Below are positions 1 through 5,264 of a DNA stretch of 25,595 nucleotides, in pieces. The stretch comes from a virus. The stretch lies in the IMG/VR virus record IMGVR_UViG_3300006805_000140, positions 1-25,595 of that record. One strand, 5' to 3'. The translations under genes and the position numbers were made by a program. Within the stretch, counting starts at the first letter, position 1. Each line of letters starts with the position of its first letter. The notes under the pieces are model-generated. The model saw only the letters and a list, made by a program, of their open reading frames with translations. It did not search any database and was not told the origin of the DNA.

Positions 1-1
1 G

Positions 2-118
2 TCAACCGGGCGTTTCGTGAACAGGAAAGAAGCCAAGCATATTGCCGTGGAAGCTGGCCAAATTAGGGATGGTGCAACGCTGTCAAACCCCGAATTATTT
101 TCGGAAGATTTGTGGTGA
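2..118 (+). CDS. C-terminal fragment of a conserved phage protein (5' end outside window)
   Basis: An open frame enters from the left edge and runs 38 codons to a TGA at 116-118. The fragment reads GRFVNRKEAKHIAVEAGQ and ends in the acidic-aromatic tail ELFSEDLW. From memory, a 'GRFV-R-EA---A--AGQ ... L-SEDLW' ending recurs in small proteins of rhizobial phages whose function is not established, so no function is assigned. It points the same way as the next small genes at 493 and 763. About 375 non-coding bases separate it from them, so it is probably the last gene of a plus-strand unit that begins outside the window. The reading frame is convincing because it is compact and has a family-like ending, but the N-terminal domain cannot be seen. 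Confidence 0.7.
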   Translation, partial: STGRFVNRKEAKHIAVEAGQIRDGATLSNPELFSEDLW

Positions 119-152
119 CACCGATTCACATTCCCCCTGATATGTGGTAGGG

Positions 153-237
153 GGAGAGTATGGAATGGCAGCGAGGAAAGCAGACTCGCTCAGAAACAGG
201 CTAGGCACAGCGGGTTCGAGTCCCGTACGCTCCACCA
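153..237 (+). tRNA. tRNA-like sequence with good 3' half; degenerate tRNA or attachment-site core
   Basis: The 3' half is textbook tRNA. It has a T stem GCGGG/CCCGT (210-214 with 222-226, closing pair G-U), a seven-base T loop TTCGAGT, a 3' acceptor strand ACGCTCC (227-233), discriminator A and encoded CCA (235-237). The acceptor pairs with GGAGAGT (153-159) at six of seven positions. The 5' interior does not fold as a normal tRNA. The only strong stem is AGCGAG/CTCGCT (170-175 with 185-190), enclosing a nine-base loop without U33, and only ten bases are left for a D arm. It may be a decayed phage tRNA, a tRNA-like RNA, or an attP core copied from the 3' end of a host tRNA (Asp-like T-arm and acceptor). 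No integrase is in the window to support the last reading. Confidence 0.4.
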
Positions 238-310
238 ACACTTTATGGGGCGAACAGGTGTAGTGAGGCGTGGCCATAAGCCGGGGTAGCGTCCGGCCCA
301 TTCCAAACAC

Positions 311-468
311 ATATCCGGGCAACCGGATATAGGAAGCGGCGGCGTTGAAGGAAACGCTAGCGGCTGGAAACGTATCGTGAGAGTTCTTCAACTGAACTGA
401 CTCGTGAAAGCGGGAAAACCAGACGGGATGCTCACGAAAGCCGGGTATCAAGCCCCGGCCCGCTTCCT
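311..468 (+). ncRNA. Candidate structured RNA or structured 5' leader (strand assumed)
   Basis: This gene-free stretch holds many long, perfectly nested complementary segments. An upstream hairpin ATATCCGG/CCGGATAT (311-318 with 323-330) is capped by a GCAA tetraloop. A nine-pair closing helix joins 331-339 to 460-468. Inside it lie hairpin 341-346/353-358, helix CGTGAG/CTCACG (376-381 with 431-436) enclosing hairpin AGTTC/GAACT (382-386 with 394-398, seven-base loop), and hairpin GCCGGG/CCCGGC (440-445 with 454-459). The last stacks directly on the closing helix. Together they form a four-way junction. The element ends about eleven bases before the AAGGA ribosome site of the gene at 493, so it could be a leader riboregulator of that gene or an independent RNA. 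I recognise no known family. The plus strand is chosen from context only. Confidence 0.45.
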
Positions 469-492
469 GCCTATACTGAAAGGATAGAGAGA

Positions 493-738
493 ATGAAAGA
501 CTGGCAACCAATTGAGACAGCGCCGAAAGACGGCACGAGGTTTATCGCTTATGATAGCGATACGGACGGCGGGGGCGTTGCGTCTGGACTCGTTATAGCA
601 CGATGGGATGACGTTCGGGAATTTGATGACGAACCGCCTATTTTTGAGTGGTACGTCACTGATTTTGATGGCGGCGATGTATTGGGGGTAAATCTAACCC
701 ACTGGATGCCCCTTCCTCCCCCACCTAACCCCTCATAG
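493..738 (+). CDS. DUF551-like small phage protein
   Basis: This 81-residue protein begins MKDWQPIETAPKDGT and ends in THWMPLPPPP. That pairing is the hallmark of the DUF551 family, which is common in phages and prophages and has no established biochemical role. Between the ends is an acidic stretch (DSDTDGGG) and the family's typical ARW segment. The ATG is preceded by AAGGA at a suitable distance, which supports the start. The structured region 331-468 lies immediately upstream and would be in its 5' leader if transcription starts further left. It is followed 24 bases later by another small plus-strand gene, so the two probably share a transcript. The family call is firm; the function is unknown. 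Confidence 0.85.
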   Translation: MKDWQPIETAPKDGTRFIAYDSDTDGGGVASGLVIARWDDVREFDDEPPIFEWYVTDFDGGDVLGVNLTHWMPLPPPPNPS

Positions 739-762
739 CACGACTGAGGGAAGAACCTAAGA

Positions 763-969
763 ATGATAGTCCACTTCATAGGATTCAAAGACGACAGATA
801 CTGGAATGCCGTGAAGGTGTTTGGACCACCTCACTACATTCACCCCGGATGGGATTTACGAGCCGCGCGTGAGATTGGGCCAAGTGACGTACTGGTTTTT
901 GCGGAAGGCGATGAGAAACAGGAACCGCGCCGAAAGTCGTTCACTGACTACCGCGAACCGCCCTGCTGA
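763..969 (+). CDS. Small conserved hypothetical phage protein
   Basis: This 68-residue protein starts MIVHFIGFKDDRYWNAVKVF, continues through PHYIHPGWDLRAAREI and ends with a charged tail. The aromatic- and charge-rich pattern (FIGF-DDRYWNAVKVFG, then GWD-RA-REI, then DVLVFAEG) looks like a small globular protein. I recall similar small proteins in rhizobial genomes and phages, without a known role. A GAGGG lies some eleven bases before the ATG, a weak ribosome site. Its last 29 bases overlap, tail to tail, the end of the minus-strand holin-like gene at 941-1357, so this marks where rightward and leftward transcription meet. Function is unknown. Confidence 0.7.
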   Translation: MIVHFIGFKDDRYWNAVKVFGPPHYIHPGWDLRAAREIGPSDVLVFAEGDEKQEPRRKSFTDYREPPC

Positions 970-1357
970 TTGACGACCCCAAGAATAGATAGGCCATGAC
1001 AGCCGAAGCAATTCCAGCCTCCCAAGCATCAAGGTCCGCAACCGCAACCTGATAGTCATCAAGCCCGAAAGTCTTGACCATAAATCGGGCAAACACATAG
1101 AGCGCGACGGCCATCATTATAAGTGCCTTTGGATACCAAAGTAGCGGATGCTCGTATTCCTTAAGCTGCAATTCCTTGATCTGCGCACGTCGTTGCAGCT
1201 CCAACTCCAGAGACTTAACGTCCGCCTCTATGTTGGCCTTTTCAAGAGCCGTGGCATTTGTCGCCAGTTCCCGCTTGTGGTTTAGCACCTTCTCCACAAG
1301 GCCGTCACCGAGAAGGCCCTTGATAAAGGGGAAAACCAATCCGAGAAGGGCAATCAT
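941..1357 (-). CDS. Holin-like membrane protein (GTA/3-TM holin type)
   Basis: The 138-residue protein has a hydrophobic N-terminal segment (about 1-18), a charged helical stretch rich in Lys, Glu and Leu (about 23-68, probably coiled coil), a hydrophobic segment after HPLLWYPKAL (about 73-92), and a third containing AGIASAVMAYLFLG (about 114-130). This order resembles three-segment phage holins of the gene-transfer-agent holin type. Holins gather in the inner membrane and open it at the end of infection so that the endolysin can act. Its ATG overlaps the TGA of the 90-residue membrane gene upstream (ATGA), showing translational coupling in the lysis cassette. It is the last gene of the long minus-strand operon. 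The holin call rests on topology and position only. Confidence 0.55.
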   Translation of the reverse strand: MIALLGLVFPFIKGLLGDGLVEKVLNHKRELATNATALEKANIEADVKSLELELQRRAQIKELQLKEYEHPLLWYPKALIMMAVALYVFARFMVKTFGLDDYQVAVADLDAWEAGIASAVMAYLFLGSSISRAVRGSQ

Positions 1358-1626
1358 ACGCCAGTCCCCCCCACCTTGGCCTTGTTCCCGCTCAGGCGCA
1401 TGGCAATGTTAGCCAGTGCAGCCCCGGCAAATAGGACCACGCCCGTTTCTTTCGAGTCCAGAACAGACCCCCAAGGCAGGGCATTGATGAAATCAGCCAG
1501 CATTCCCAAGCCCATTGCGGCATTGGTCAAAACCGTTCCCCAAGAGGGAAGGAAAGCATGGATTGTGAGATAGGCGACATATAAGCCCACAGCGACGGCA
1601 ACGATAAGCAAAAGGGTGACAAGCAT
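1354..1626 (-). CDS. Small membrane protein of the lysis cassette (possible holin)
   Basis: The 90-residue protein has a strongly hydrophobic N-terminal segment (MLVTLLLIVAVAVGLYVAYL). A middle amphipathic part rich in Gly, Ala and Met follows, then a second hydrophobic stretch (VVLFAGAALANIAM) and a basic tail (NKAKVGG). Two membrane passes with a charged C-terminus are typical of small phage holins or antiholins. The gene starts four bases after the endolysin stop, with AAAGG as ribosome site, and overlaps the next membrane gene by ATGA. The sequence does not show which of the two adjacent membrane genes is the holin and which the antiholin. Confidence 0.6.
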   Translation of the reverse strand: MLVTLLLIVAVAVGLYVAYLTIHAFLPSWGTVLTNAAMGLGMLADFINALPWGSVLDSKETGVVLFAGAALANIAMRLSGNKAKVGGTGV

Positions 1627-1630
1627 GGGG

Positions 1631-2311
1631 TTAACCTTTCTTTGGCATGAACAGGAACGCGAGGAATGAGAGAAACGCTTTCAGAAGCCCTACAGAAGGC
1701 TCAGGATTGGCCGCAGACGGCGTTTCAGGGATTGGCGGCATAGTTGGGGCCGGAGACATTGGAGGGGCTGTGGGGGCTTCTTTTTGAGCCTTGATGGCGT
1801 CCAGAAGCGATTCAATCACGGCGGGCTTGTGGAAAGCCTTGTTCAACCCGTCGCCCGCGTAGAAACTTTGCCCACGGTTGACGATCCGGCTCCCACCCTG
1901 CACCGTAGAAACAACAGGAAGCGAGGCCCATTCCTTTGCAAGGTTGTTTGCAAATTCGGTACGGGTGATTTTCCCGGACAGGAACCTGGGCAAGCCGCGC
2001 TGTTCCACAAGGTAAAGCGCCATGCGGTCCTGTAGTTCCGGCGTCCACACCTCAGAGCCTTTAAGGCCCATGCCCTGCATGGTGGCTTTGAGCGTCTTGC
2101 GAAGGAACTGATAGCCGCCGCAAGCCGTAGAGGCTGATTTTCCAGCAAGCATCTGGGTTTGAAAGTTCAAAACGCCGTCTAGTGTCATCTTAGACACATC
2201 GGCATTCTTGCTTACGCCCTTCGCGCCGGAATAGATTTGGCCGTAACCTTTTGGGGCCTCATGCGACCGGATGGCGTCAAGAAGGGTTTTGATTTCAGGG
2301 GTGACTTTCAC
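1631..2311 (-). CDS. Endolysin, lambda R-like (GH104) with proline-rich linker and C-terminal membrane anchor
   Basis: The likely start is the GTG at 2311, seven bases after AGGAG, giving 226 residues. An in-frame extension to 2404 has no such site. The catalytic domain (about 1-150) follows the order of phage lambda R, a lytic transglycosylase: RSHEAPKGYGQIYSG with the candidate catalytic Glu18, GGYQF (65-69), LGLKG-like MGLKG, then EWASLPV (127-133). It would cut the glycan strands of peptidoglycan. A proline-rich linker (about 180-205) follows. The end, from Val207 on (VGLLKAFLSFLAFLFMPKKG), is hydrophobic and closed by lysines, so the enzyme may sit in the inner membrane by its tail. Lambda R itself is soluble and about 158 residues long. 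The gene is flanked by small membrane genes, as in a lysis cassette. Confidence 0.75.
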   Translation of the reverse strand: MKVTPEIKTLLDAIRSHEAPKGYGQIYSGAKGVSKNADVSKMTLDGVLNFQTQMLAGKSASTACGGYQFLRKTLKATMQGMGLKGSEVWTPELQDRMALYLVEQRGLPRFLSGKITRTEFANNLAKEWASLPVVSTVQGGSRIVNRGQSFYAGDGLNKAFHKPAVIESLLDAIKAQKEAPTAPPMSPAPTMPPIPETPSAANPEPSVGLLKAFLSFLAFLFMPKKG

Positions 2312-2321
2312 AAGTTGTCTC

Positions 2322-2474
2322 CTAAGTTTGTGCAGAAAGCAGTCGCCATTTCGGCAGACAAATGCGGGTGCGATAGAGCGGGGAAGTGCGAAATATTCCG
2401 GCACTCGAATCCCGCGCTTGTGCTGTTGCAGTGAAAGCTAACAGCAGGGCTATCAGTCCATAGAGATACCTCAT
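2322..2474 (-). CDS. Short exported peptide of the lysis cassette
   Basis: A 50-codon frame starts at the ATG at 2474, preceded by AGGAGG with a four-base spacer. It begins MRYLYGLIALLLAFTATAQA, which has the charge, hydrophobic core and A-x-A end of a secretion signal. About 30 basic residues follow, with two cysteines or fewer and no lipobox. It ends just before the ribosome site of the endolysin, so the two are probably coupled. Position suggests a lysis role, such as a spanin-like or regulatory peptide, but no family is recognised. A longer upstream extension in the same frame overlaps the previous gene and is less likely. Confidence 0.5.
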   Translation of the reverse strand: MRYLYGLIALLLAFTATAQARDSSAGIFRTSPLYRTRICLPKWRLLSAQT

Positions 2475-2482
2475 GGGGCCTC

Positions 2483-2752
2483 CTATCTTGCGAGAATTAT
2501 CGGAATCCACTTGACGGCCATGGCAGCAATGCCACCGCCAACAAGACCTCCAAGCCAAAGCACAACGCGGGAACCGCCGCGCAATTCCGCGACAAGGTCT
2601 TTCAGTTCTGAAACCTCCGCCCGCAGTTCTTCATTTTCTCTGCGCAAAAACTCCACCTGTTTAGTGAATTGCTCGCTCATCGCTTTGAGTTGTTCTTTCA
2701 AAGCTTCCGCGATGCCTTGCAGTCGCCCAATGTCTTGATCTGTGCTGGTCAT
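2483..2752 (-). CDS. Coiled-coil membrane protein, XhlA-like
   Basis: The 89-residue protein starts at the ATG that overlaps the TGA of the preceding gene (ATGA at 2749-2752). It begins MTSTDQDIGRLQGIAEALKE. Residues about 8-65 form a long heptad-rich coiled coil (LKEQLKAMSEQFTKQVEFL and LRAEVSELKDLVAEL). A single C-terminal membrane segment follows (VVLWLGGLVGGGIAAMAVKW). Soluble N-terminal coiled coil plus one C-terminal membrane helix is the architecture of the XhlA hemolysin/lysis family of about 70-90 residues, which acts with a holin in some phages. Here it opens the lysis cassette. Assignment is by architecture, not by a diagnostic motif. Confidence 0.6.
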   Translation of the reverse strand: MTSTDQDIGRLQGIAEALKEQLKAMSEQFTKQVEFLRRENEELRAEVSELKDLVAELRGGSRVVLWLGGLVGGGIAAMAVKWIPIILAR

Positions 2753-3429
2753 GCGAATGCCCATGACGAAGCGGCCATGTCTGTTGACGTGCCGCTGTTC
2801 CAAGTATCGGTTGGGGTTGTTGAATTGGCCTGAATTGGTCGGCTGTTGATTTGTACGTAAACAGCGCCGCTCGAAAAATCATAATCGGCAGACGTGCCAG
2901 TCGGGGGCGTCGGGATATTGCTGCCGGAATTTACGGCATAAGCGCCAAACCAAAGCCCACCCGCGTTGATGGTTGTTCCAGTCAATGAAACGCCAGTTCC
3001 AGACGCGGCGGTATTGCTGAATGAATCGGTTTCGTTGTTTCCCTTCCCCGGCCTGCCAACAACACGATAGACGGCAACCTTTGGCGTACAGCCTGCCGAG
3101 TAAGTTGCTGTTACAGTGACCGAACCGGAGCCGGATGGAACCGCTGCGAAGCCAATTGCGAAACTATAACCAAGTGACCCCACCGTTCCTGTATGTTCAG
3201 ACGTTGCCTTGGTGACAGCCACGCTATTGACGGTTGTTGACGCCGCCGTGAGTGTTGCTGTTGTTCCAGAGTACGAAACAATGAAAATTTCACGGTCGGC
3301 ATGGGCTGAACCTATGTCGATTGAGCCAGTGACAGAAGAAACCTTACTTCCCGACAAACTGCCGCAGTACACAAGTTCATACGAAGTGCCGGAACCCACC
3401 AGCATCATGTTGGCAATACCCGGAAGCAT
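2749..3429 (-). CDS. Putative virion structural protein (tail fibre-associated)
   Basis: The 226-residue protein is rich in Ser, Thr, Gly and Val and low in charged residues. It has many short beta-prone stretches (TATLTAASTTVNSVAVTK, GSVTVTATYSAG) and ends in SSWAFA. Such composition is typical of phage appendage proteins. It starts with ATG inside TAATG, sharing one base with the stop of the 173-residue gene upstream, and it ends in ATGA overlap with the XhlA-like gene. It lies between tail fibre genes and the lysis cassette, so a distal tail or fibre role is likely. No catalytic motif is visible. An internal start is possible, since two further methionines occur within the first ten residues. 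Confidence 0.55.
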   Translation of the reverse strand: MLPGIANMMLVGSGTSYELVYCGSLSGSKVSSVTGSIDIGSAHADREIFIVSYSGTTATLTAASTTVNSVAVTKATSEHTGTVGSLGYSFAIGFAAVPSGSGSVTVTATYSAGCTPKVAVYRVVGRPGKGNNETDSFSNTAASGTGVSLTGTTINAGGLWFGAYAVNSGSNIPTPPTGTSADYDFSSGAVYVQINSRPIQANSTTPTDTWNSGTSTDMAASSWAFA

Positions 3430-3950
3430 TATTCCACCCCCACGGTTGCAAGATAAATTTCAGTCTGCCGCGCAAGGCCGACTAGTGACATAAGATCAAC
3501 AGAAACCAATTCCGCCGCCTCATGTGCTTTAGTGTTCATGGCGTTTCGCACTGCATTGTGCGCAAGTTGCTGTTCCGGCGTCCACTTGCCCGCGTTGTCG
3601 CGCATGGCTTGCAAGGCTTCTTTTTCAGCCACCGCCAATTCATCATTTGTTGCCTCGCCATTGGCATGTCGCGCTAGTGTTTTGACCGCTTCAATTGATC
3701 GGCTATCGACAATTAAAGACTGGACCTCGCGCAACAGGGACAAGACAAAGCCGCGCCAAACACCAGCCTTTTCCGGCTCGGCCCGGAATGCCCAAATTGC
3801 TTGGGACAGTCCGTTCGTGTTGATAAAGCTGGCATAGGTTAAAGGCTCATCATCCGCCGCCGTTTTGCCTACAGCCGACAGGATGCCAACCCAGCCCTCA
3901 GAACAAGGCGAGGCCGCTCTGATACGGGAAAGAGTTGTCGTTTCAGCCAT
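3429..3950 (-). CDS. Hypothetical protein, possible tail fibre chaperone or accessory factor
   Basis: The 173-residue protein is mostly helical, with charged and Ala-rich stretches (EATNDELAVAEKEALQAMRD) and a C-terminal half of further helices. Its composition is quite unlike its Ser/Thr-rich neighbours. It is coupled to both: its ATG sits in TAATG with the tail fibre gene stop, and its TAA shares a base with the next ATG. A small helical protein placed directly after a fibre gene is often an assembly chaperone or a base-plate accessory factor in tailed phages. That role is inferred from position and no motif confirms it. Confidence 0.5.
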   Translation of the reverse strand: MAETTTLSRIRAASPCSEGWVGILSAVGKTAADDEPLTYASFINTNGLSQAIWAFRAEPEKAGVWRGFVLSLLREVQSLIVDSRSIEAVKTLARHANGEATNDELAVAEKEALQAMRDNAGKWTPEQQLAHNAVRNAMNTKAHEAAELVSVDLMSLVGLARQTEIYLATVGVE

Positions 3951-4960
3951 TATGCCAAGCCCTTGACAAGGTTGGCCGCGATGAAATTGGCCGCAATGAC
4001 TGTGTAGAATAGAACGTCGGTTGTCCCCGCTGCCGTGCTGGCTGTTGGATCAGTTCCGCCCGTAAATTTCCAGTCAGCATGATAGGCAAGAGTCCGCGAG
4101 CCTGTTCCGTCCTGAATGACACGGATAAACCCTGACTGCCCAACTTTCGTATTTGACGGCTGGCCTAGGGTCCGATTTCCGCCAAGCGTGACTCGAGCGT
4201 TGATGAAGGTGGACATATCAACGGCAATAGTTGCCGCGTCTGTGAGAGTAACGACTTCGGCGGCGCTCCATACATCATCCGTCACCAGTACCTTATCTGC
4301 CGTGTTGGCCCGGAATTGCGCCGCCGTCGCTACATTAAGCGAAGCTGCCGAACCAAGGGCAAGGTTGGAACTCATGATCGAGAACCAACCACTCGCACCG
4401 TTCGACACTAGGCCAAGCGATGAATATTGAGTGGATAGGGATTTTGTAGAAGACCCATCAACGGTCTGTGGCGATGATGGGGTTATGGTGATCGTTCCGG
4501 TTGCCCCGGAGTTGACGACAAAGAATGGAAAACCGCTGCCCACATCTTCACTGTCGGCATTGACGGTCATTACAAGCCCGCCGATACCAGAGGCGTCACA
4601 AATAAACAGCTTACCCCGGTCTGCCGCTGTAACCGTGAAATTAGCGGTCTTTGACGAAACAGGGAAATCTAATTCCGTCCCCGCAGCGGTGACTGCGTAG
4701 TTGTCTATTTCGTGGAATGTCGTTCCAGCCGATGTGGTGTAACGGAGTTTGTAAGTCCCTTCCGCCAAGAAAACCGCAGAGAAAAGGCCGCCGCTATCTG
4801 CAACAAGCGGGTTTGCATGGGCAACGCTCAAGGCCGATGTGGTGTAAGCATCAACTGGCGTCGTTGTTCCGGCATTGAAGAAATACAGCTTCGCCCCCGC
4901 AAGGACGTTGCCGTTTGCGTCATTTGCGCGTGAAAACATTTGCGGCAAGGCAAAGGCCAT
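3950..4960 (-). CDS. Tail fibre/appendage protein
   Basis: The 336-residue protein begins MAFALPQMFSRANDANGNVL and continues AGAKLYFFNAGTTTPVDAYT, then ALSVAHANPLVADSGGLF. This module of 'added parameter, then default values, then a beta-strand' is common at the N-terminus of phage fibre and spike proteins, where it attaches the appendage to the virion. The rest is Gly/Ser/Thr/Val-rich and beta-prone, with GYAF-type elements lacking and no enzyme motif seen. The start has GAGGT eight bases upstream and a CCATGG context, like several other late genes here. It is probably host-recognition machinery, together with the large fibre at 18492-20057. Confidence 0.7.
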   Translation of the reverse strand: MAFALPQMFSRANDANGNVLAGAKLYFFNAGTTTPVDAYTTSALSVAHANPLVADSGGLFSAVFLAEGTYKLRYTTSAGTTFHEIDNYAVTAAGTELDFPVSSKTANFTVTAADRGKLFICDASGIGGLVMTVNADSEDVGSGFPFFVVNSGATGTITITPSSPQTVDGSSTKSLSTQYSSLGLVSNGASGWFSIMSSNLALGSAASLNVATAAQFRANTADKVLVTDDVWSAAEVVTLTDAATIAVDMSTFINARVTLGGNRTLGQPSNTKVGQSGFIRVIQDGTGSRTLAYHADWKFTGGTDPTASTAAGTTDVLFYTVIAANFIAANLVKGLA

Positions 4961-5009
4961 GGGGATACCTCATATTGATTTTGGGGGAGTGAGGGGCTAA
5001 AAGGCCCGA

Positions 5010-5264
5010 ATGCGATTTTTGAAAATGGTCGCGGCCCTGTTTTGCGGGCTGCTTTGCGCGTACTGCGCAGTTATCGTCGGTTCAACACTGAGCGCCCTTT
5101 ATGGGCCTATCGGAATGGCGGCGGTCCTGCCCGTCGCCCTTGTGTCGTGGCTGCTTATTGTCCAGTCGCTCCCACAACGGCAGAACGAGACGCGCTATCG
5201 CGGACAAGGCGAGCAAGGGTTGCCCGTTGTTCGCGGCTCATTTGATATTGACCAGCGCGATTGA
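5010..5264 (+). CDS. Possible small membrane protein on the opposite strand
   Basis: An 84-codon plus-strand frame lies in the only sizeable gap between late minus-strand genes (4961-5154) and runs 110 bases into the 3' end of the ejection-protein gene. It starts at an ATG with AAAAGG five bases upstream. The first 55 residues hold two hydrophobic segments (MVAALFCGLLCAYCAVIVG and MAAVLPVALVSWLLIV) followed by a polar, charged tail. The membrane topology and ribosome site argue for a gene. Against it are its orientation and its large overlap with a conserved coding sequence. No family is recognised. Confidence 0.4.
   Translation: MRFLKMVAALFCGLLCAYCAVIVGSTLSALYGPIGMAAVLPVALVSWLLIVQSLPQRQNETRYRGQGEQGLPVVRGSFDIDQRD

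Noticed and set aside
170-190. AGCGAG/CTCGCT stem as a tRNA anticodon arm
   Set aside because: The loop has nine bases and no U33, and too few bases remain for a D arm. An anticodon cannot be assigned, so only a tRNA-like element is reported.
391-412. CTGACT...GAAA as a hammerhead ribozyme core
   Set aside because: The conserved CUGANGA box is not present, and the GAAA is not placed in the needed three-stem arrangement.
95-511. 138-codon minus-strand frame across the left non-coding region
   Set aside because: It runs through the tRNA-like sequence and all stems of the RNA candidate, starts at the DUF551 gene and has no protein-like features; it is a chance frame.
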